Source: Xanthoparmelia taractica
Taxonomy: Eukaryota > Ascomycota > Lecanoromycetes > Lecanorales > Parmeliaceae
NCBI GenBank assembly: GCA_033085395.1
Contig: JANQBS010000580.1
Location: 1 to 13,112, forward strand
Reading direction: 5' to 3'
DNA: 13,112 nucleotides
Shown here in pieces: positions 7,437 to 13,112 of the stretch. Below the pieces are notes generated by a model. That model ran no database searches and was not told the origin of the DNA. It worked only from the letters and a program-made list of their open reading frames with translations. Positions within the stretch are counted from its first letter, which is position 1. Every line of letters starts with the position of its first letter. The translations under genes were made by a program, and so were the position numbers.

Positions 7437-10089
7437 TCCGCTATTATTAGTTAAGAACGAGATCTCGTTAGATATATAGTTACACTATAATCTCGTATTC
7501 GAAATTACGAGTTAATATAGTCTACTTACTCCGCGAAGAACTAAGATCTCACCGCCGATTTTCACATTAAGTTAACTAAGTTACGAAGAGAGATATATAA
7601 TATTTACAACGAGATCGGCTTTAATATAAAGCTATAACACGTTAATTTCAAGAATATTTACGTTAGTTATCGAAATAATAAGTCTTAAAAACCTTTTATC
7701 TACTTCGTCGCAAATAAGATAAATTTTAAGTCTATTTCATCTAATCTATTAGATTTAATTATAGTCGAAGAAATATTAATCGCTAAGATTTATATATAGA
7801 TGCAAATATTACGAGTTAAGGGCTATTAATTCAAATATAAAGGCCACGTGATTAGCTGGATATAGAACGTTTCAAAGCTCGTCTATAGACTTTTCTCTCT
7901 CTTCTAGGAACTACAGATATTAATTATTAAGTCTATCTCGTTAAATTAACTTAATAGTAAACCTAGTCGTGAAATTCAGCGAAGATTTCGTATACGTCGC
8001 CGTTATATAAAGACCTAACTAATCTACTTAATTAGATATTATCTCGATTATTAATTAATTCAAATCGATTAAGAATAACTAACCCTGCTATCGAATAATG
8101 ACTCTATTATTAATAATGTATCTACTATATTAGATAATAATAAAAAGAATAAGAATAAGAATATGAAGAATTAAGAAGATCTAGCCTCTAAAAACGAATA
8201 TTCAAATATAGATATATGCATAAAACGATCTCCGCTTTTCTCCCTTTCTCTCTATCTTATTAGTTAATCGTGTTTACGAGAATTACTTCTCCGATAGAAG
8301 CCCTCGAAGAGCCCTCGAAGAGTTCTTGAAGAATCTTCGTTTAATATTAAAATAGTCTATTTTCTCACTTCTTTTTAAATTATATCGATAACTCGATTAT
8401 TTATCTTAAAGAATTATGCGTATTAGATTAGATATTAGACGCTTCTAAGCTTTGAATACTCTAGAATTAACTTAATCTAATAACTTATTCATTATCGCTA
8501 TCGTCACGTAAAGTAATCTTTACTTCGATCTCTTTAAATCGTAAATTAATTAGCGAATTTAATTAGTTCTTAAATATCGCTTATATAACTTTTTCTACGC
8601 TCTTTTCTAGCGACTTAATCTCTTTTTATATCCCTCGCCTTAGATAAATCAAATTTCGCGACTATATTCGATATTTAATAAGATATCGTAATAAGAGATT
8701 CGTATAGTATTCTCGCTTTTATTAATAGGCCTTTAATACAATAATAAGATTATAATTAAGAAAGTCTAGTAAGTAGGCCTGAAAACGTCTAAACTATCGT
8801 TATATAAGTATTAATAAGCTACGTGACCTCGTTGCTAATAATAATTATAAGATCTCGAATATCGTGATGCGGAAGATTAATACTCTATAAGACACACGTC
8901 TCTACTAGTGGCGAACACGTACTAAACTCGAGTTATTTATATATAATTAAGGGACCCTTAGCGTCTTCTTTACTATAAGCGCTACTAATTTTTAATAATA
9001 TAATCTCTATTAGTATATATTTAATAAAGATAAGTATTTCAACGTAATCGAGATCAAGCGTTATAATATTACTTTCTTATCTAGCAAAATCCTCACATCG
9101 TTATTAAATATCTAGATCTATAATTTTATTTTCTATTTAAACGCGTCCTAAGCAAGAAGTTCGATATCTTAAATTATTAATATCGATTTAAGTAATAGGC
9201 ACGGGAAAGCGATTATATTTATAGCTTTTTATGAATTAGAGACGCCCTAGAAGTCGAATAGATTATCGAGTATCTTCACTACTAAGGGGCTAGAGTTACT
9301 ACTACTAATCTCGATGGTGATTTACCTTCTACAGCTATTTATCCGTATAGTTATTCTTTTATTATTCGCTAGAACACTCTTTATAAGTTAGCCGAGTTCT
9401 TTAATCGAGTTTAATATTACGAATATATAACTTAGTATTATTATCGGCGAAATAAGATTATTAAGAAGATTAGATATCGATTTACGTTCCTATAGCCTAA
9501 ACGAGATATCTCTATTATCGAAAATTATAGTAATCCCGCCTTTCAGACCTTTAAATCGACTCGTAATAATCTATTAATTAACAAATACAACTTTATTGTA
9601 ATCCTCGCATAACTATCGAATATTAACTTCGTTCACTATACTAATAAGAAGAGCGTGATTTATTATCTAGCCAAATATACGTCTAAGAAGAAAAAGAAGT
9701 CCGAGAAATTAATCGATATAGAAAAGAATATTCTATATAATCTTTCGAATAACGATCTTATGCTTATCTAGATTACGAAGCTATATAATAGAATAATCTT
9801 AGAACGTGATTGATTAGCTTAGAAGGTGTGTTATCTGCTATTAGACCTCGACTTATATAGAGAGTTTTATGCGATGACTGATCTCGATATTCGACCTAAT
9901 CACATTTAGCGTAGAAGGCTATATTTAGATAATTTAGTAGCTATTCTATATTAAACCTAAATTGAACGATACTGCGCTCGAGTTGATTTCCTTTCGTCTA
10001 AAAGTCTATTATAAATAATACGAGCCTATAAGTAATATAGCGAGGTCTTTCGGCTTACTTGAAATTCGAAGACTCTTAATTTATATTCT

Positions 10090-10233
10090 TGTCACGGTAC
10101 ACACCAGCATGGCTGTGGTACGCTTAGTCATAGCTCGTTTGAGGGCTTGGCAACCCACATATCTAGCTGCCAACACTCTAGATAGAACAACAATAAAAAA
10201 TAATTATCGATATATCCCAGTCTTACTGTGACA
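10090..10233. mobile_element. Solo LTR-like insertion (144 bp) in the Helitron
   Basis: Begins TGTCACGGTA and ends TACTGTGACA; the ends are inverted copies with one mismatch in ten, and TG...CA is the hallmark of LTR-retrotransposon LTRs. It is flanked on both sides by ATTCT (10085-10089 and 10234-10238), a 5-bp target duplication. The Helitron reading frame upstream (frame of 9580) resumes downstream (frame of 10275) exactly when 149 nt, the insert plus one duplication, are taken out. The insert has normal CpA/TpG content, in contrast with everything around it. No internal coding region, so it is a solo LTR, or less likely a short TIR element. Orientation cannot be told; an acaataaaaa stretch at about 10190-10199 might be its polyadenylation signal. 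Confidence 0.75.
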
Positions 10234-12169
10234 ATTCTTGTTCGAATTAGTAAACGAACTACTTAGAATAATATCGAGCGAAGATTATACTTTATTATCT
10301 CTTTCGAAAGACTAATAAATCTAATCTAATAATCGATAATAATAAAGTCTTTTATAACTAAAAGAAAGCCTATTATTATTATCGTCAGCATTATACTTAT
10401 TTTTTAAACTCTTTAGGCGATTTACTAACTACTAATCTACTCTCTTCGAATAAGACTCTATCTAATATCGAGAATATTAATTATAATTATTAGAACGAGA
10501 AATTATTAGCCCTTCGTAACTTATATTACGATAATAATATTATCTCAATCGAGATTAATCTAGGACGCCGATCTAAGAATTTAAATTACAACTAATTATA
10601 GAGAAGTTTTAGTATCGATATTAACGAGATAATTTAGCATATCGTGACGATATACGATATCTATAATAATAACTCGACAACTTCTTCTAGCCTCAACGAG
10701 GCCGACGATTTTAATAGCCTTAACGCTTAGCAAAGGAACGTCTTCGATCGAGTACTCGATTATTTTCTACGAGGTCGCGAGAAGTAGCTTCTTCTATAGA
10801 TTAATAATATAACTAATATTAAAAAGTCGAGGATTATTAATATAATTTTTAATTATTTAACTTATCACGTCGCTCAGCGAGAAAAACGTAATTTAGTTAT
10901 AAGAGGTGCTTCTACCGAGATCGTTATATATATTATCTATAAATCTACTCTTTATCGACTTCTCTCGCTATCGATAAAGAAGAACTTTTAGAAATTAAAT
11001 ATAAAGTGTATATCACGACTATAAGATTACTTTCGAGATTATTAACTATTAATTATTAATGAGAAGTTAATAATAGATACTTAGATTCTCTATTAAATAG
11101 ATCGTCGATTACGTTAAATTAGATATAATTACAATAACTTCTTTAAGAGATTAAATATTCTCTTTTACAATAACTTTAAATAGCTTTCTTCTATTATAGC
11201 ATATACTCTATATAATATTCTATCGATTAAGAAAAAGAATATTAAGGTCAATCTTAGAGTATATGTAATTATCGATTAAATTATTATTTTTTATAAGTTA
11301 TACGTTAGTAAGAAACCTCGTCTAAGACTATTTAATTTTATAACACTCTTAATAAACTACGTAAGAAACCTATCTCACTATCGAGCTAACTATCGCTTAT
11401 TCGTCGAACGAAAGATAGTCTTAGTACTACGAAGTAAAAGTCGTTTAATAACGCTCTCCGTCTATATATTACGAATCGTAAGATCGATAGCTATAATCTT
11501 CTACACCTGAAGTTCTTTTAACGTTCGATTATAAACGTTAAGATTATTAATACTAAAAAAGATACTAAATAAGCGATCTCGAACGAATATAATAATCTCG
11601 ATAACGAATTACTACTATTCGAGAGAGCTAAGATTATGCTTTAGTAAAACCTATGCGTTAACGAAGGGCTAGTTAACGAAACGATAACTACGATATATAC
11701 AATCATCTGAAAGAACGACGTTTAAGACCCATTTAGTACTATACTTATAATAATCCTCGTTGAGGTCGATAATTATATAGAACGGGCGACTATTTCTATT
11801 AATAAGAGAAACGTTATTTCTATACTCTTTAGAACGTAGTAATAGAATCGAAATAAGAGTATTTGCACCCGAACGCAAATTTCTTTAACTTTAGCCTTTG
11901 CAATTACCATTCATAAGAATTAAGATCTTACTTTAGTCAAGGTCGTGATTAATCTAGATATCAAGAGAATCAACTTTATTCTCACCTATGTAGCTTTATC
12001 TCGAGTACGTTATATTATAAGTCTTGCTATCGAGAGCTATATAATCTTTAATCGATTTTTAAAGAATCTCTTTCTATTCGTTAAGCTACGAATAAACGAT
12101 ATTAGTTGTTATCTAAGTAAGTCTATTTCTTAGCTTATAAAGAAGTATATAAATATAAGATCTAAATAA

Positions 12170-13112
12170 AGTGCCTTCGCTGAGAAAATAAAGAATACTA
12201 TAAATCGTCTAACGATAAAGTCTTTGATCGAATAAGCTAGACGCTAGGCCTAATTAGAAATTAGTCTATAATTCTTTAAAAGATAAATTTAACTATATCT
12301 TATTCTATATTATACTCTTCTCTCGGTTCTCCTAGACTTATTAAGTTATTATCTATTAGTCTCGCATACTAAGATCTATTAGTTAATCGACTTTAGGTAT
12401 ATTTCTAACATAGTTTAGCTACTTTATTCGCTATATATAGAAAGTATAATTATAAAGCGTAATGCTAACGATATGAATCTAAAAGAATACTCGATTCTCT
12501 CGTTAAGAATTTTTTTTATTTATTAACGAAAGGCGAAGCATAGTTAAAAATCGAGTTTTATTCCTATAATAAAGAATAGCTAGAAACTCTAAATCTCAAT
12601 CAACTTTTTTTTAATCTTTAGCCTTATCACTATTATTTAAACACACTTCTTAGTATACTCGAAGTTAGATATATATTTTAGCTATCGCCGAGAATTCGTA
12701 GTAGCGATATTTAATAGATCTCGCCGTCGCTACGTGGCACTGAATCTGGAAAAATCTCTCGAGAGCCTTTTTTTTATTTTTTTTTTTATTTTATATTCTC
12801 TCTATAAAGGAGGATAGATATTTAAAGAGATATTTATTCTTACACCTAAGAATTCTTTAGAGCGTTACTCGCTGGCTGAGAGTCTTTATAACTATTTCTA
12901 GCCGACGAGCAACGTAAATACTTGAACCTATATTGCTCGGAAAGACCTAGATACCCGATTCTATCTTATCTATAAGATGGGACCGGATATCTACATTTGC
13001 CTCGACGCATTCAGAATTAATTATTTATGTATAGCTACGGGTCGGAAAGGTGTGGTATATTTAATGGTATGGGACTAGTTTTTCGAATATCATATCGAAA
13101 GATATAAGATAT
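12170..13112. other. Right flank of the Helitron relic, no gene
   Basis: From 12170 to about 12735 the DNA remains RIP-like without any recognisable domain and is probably the 3' untranslated part of the element. A 10-bp palindrome (ctctcgagag, 12756-12765) is followed by a poly-T tract (about 12768-12795). From about 12735 TpG and CpA become more frequent. An imperfect hairpin has arms 12863-12877 and 12900-12914 (cgttactcgctggct against its partner; 12 Watson-Crick pairs, one G-T, two mismatches of RIP-like A/C type) and a 22-nt loop. No coding frame was recognised up to the window end. Confidence 0.45.

Larger units (their letters stand above)
6740..12169 (+). pseudogene. RIP-inactivated Helitron Rep-helicase
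   Basis: Translation through stop codons shows the domain order of fungal Helitron proteins. A basic region (about 6760-7080) and a Ser/Thr/Leu repeat (7383-7436) come first. A DUF6570-like segment follows (7629-8020, frame of 7749: IVEEILIAKIY, YKGHVISW, RRFRIRRRYIKT). The Helitron-like N domain (about 8640-9260) holds the HUH site at 9214-9222, now Tyr-Ile-Tyr. The two-tyrosine motif YLAKY is at 9664-9678. An ERD block starts at 9802 and ERYCARVD near 9975. The Pif1 helicase has its Walker A position at 10803-10829, all glycines lost but Lys-Ser kept; a Walker B-like LIINEK at 11049-11066 (Asp to Asn); an HKSQG-equivalent at 11912-11926 reading HKN, stop, D; and LTYVALSRVRY near 11976-12014. 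Frame changes: between 8020 and 8640, near 9110-9135, and between 11066 and 11600. Most damage is Gln/Trp-to-stop and His-to-Tyr, as RIP predicts. An LTR-like insertion interrupts it at 10090. The likely original stop is TAA at 12167-12169. Confidence 0.85.
6250..12735 (+). mobile_element. Dead autonomous Helitron (termini not resolved)
   Basis: A rolling-circle DNA transposon inferred from its single large Rep-helicase relic on the + strand (6740-12169). The left limit given is where RIP-type composition starts and the right limit is where it fades; neither is a proven terminus. A Helitron should begin with TC and end with CTRR preceded by a short hairpin, inserted between A and T; several CTAG or CTAA candidates exist but none could be chosen. 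No target duplication is expected for this class. Confidence 0.6.
6250..13112. repeat. RIP-mutated AT-rich block
   Basis: The composition changes sharply near 6250. In 6721-6780, for example, a hand count gives eleven TpA, four CpG, one CpA and no TpG. This is the classic footprint of repeat-induced point mutation, which turns CpA into TpA on both strands of duplicated DNA during the sexual cycle. Stops are frequent in all frames. The signature weakens after about 12735. Islands that escape it are listed separately (7171-7233 and 10090-10233). Such blocks are normally heterochromatic; that is inference here. Confidence 0.88.

Noticed and set aside
8300..8321. Two tandem copies of gccctcgaaga
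   Set aside because: Only two short copies within the Helitron coding relic; too small to treat as a distinct repeat.
10090..10233. A MITE with terminal inverted repeats
   Set aside because: The inverted ends allow it, but TG...CA termini with a 5-bp duplication and lack of longer inverted repeats fit a solo LTR better; kept only as an alternative.
11669..11878. 69-codon minus-strand open frame inside the AT-rich block
   Set aside because: The opposite strand in the frame of 11600 carries the Helitron helicase relic through this interval; the minus frame is open only because of RIP composition.

Overview
The window looks like nuclear DNA of a filamentous ascomycete (Pezizomycotina). The genes are compact, with GT...AG introns of about 47-217 nt carrying CTRAY-type branch points and CT-rich promoter stretches. 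About half the window (roughly 6250-13112) bears the footprint of repeat-induced point mutation (RIP): CpA and TpG are nearly gone, TpA is in large excess and CpG is kept. The species cannot be named from this sequence.

Left, gene-bearing part (1-6240). A six-exon medium-chain alcohol dehydrogenase of the (R,R)-butanediol dehydrogenase type lies at 211-1569 (+). It is followed by the broken C-terminal part of a flavin-containing monooxygenase (1951-2903, +), recognisable through at least five frame changes. Next comes a five-exon, 71-residue COX7-type subunit of cytochrome c oxidase (3193-4107, +), whose introns hold a microsatellite, a pure pyrimidine tract and a G-run cluster. Convergent to it is a three-exon DUF1682/CCDC47-family ER membrane protein (4529-6006, -), whose last part is a charged coiled coil. 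These are ordinary neighbours with no evident shared pathway. The dehydrogenase and the dead monooxygenase could be remnants of one small redox cluster, but that is inference.

Right, AT-rich part (about 6250-13112). This is one large RIP-destroyed mobile element on the + strand. Reading through the stops, it is a Helitron Rep-helicase. In order it has a basic N-terminus, a short Ser/Thr/Leu tandem repeat, a DUF6570-like segment, the Helitron-like N domain, the two-tyrosine motif, an ERD-S/A-Q-E-like block and a Pif1-type helicase. The HUH histidines have become Tyr-Ile-Tyr, exactly the CpA to TpA change RIP makes. The ATP-binding loop has lost its glycines, and many Gln/Trp codons are stops. 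The frame changes only a few times over about 4.5 kb, so point mutation, not indels, killed it.

Inside the dead Helitron sits a 144-bp insertion (10090-10233) that begins TG, ends CA, has near-perfect inverted ends and is flanked by a 5-bp duplication (ATTCT). Removing it with one copy of the duplication (149 nt) puts the Helitron frame back in register. It has no obvious RIP signature, so it probably arrived after the Helitron was mutated, or was too short to be mutated. A second, less certain unmutated island lies at 7171-7233. From about 12735 the RIP signature fades and the sequence contains an imperfect hairpin; no Helitron terminus could be fixed.
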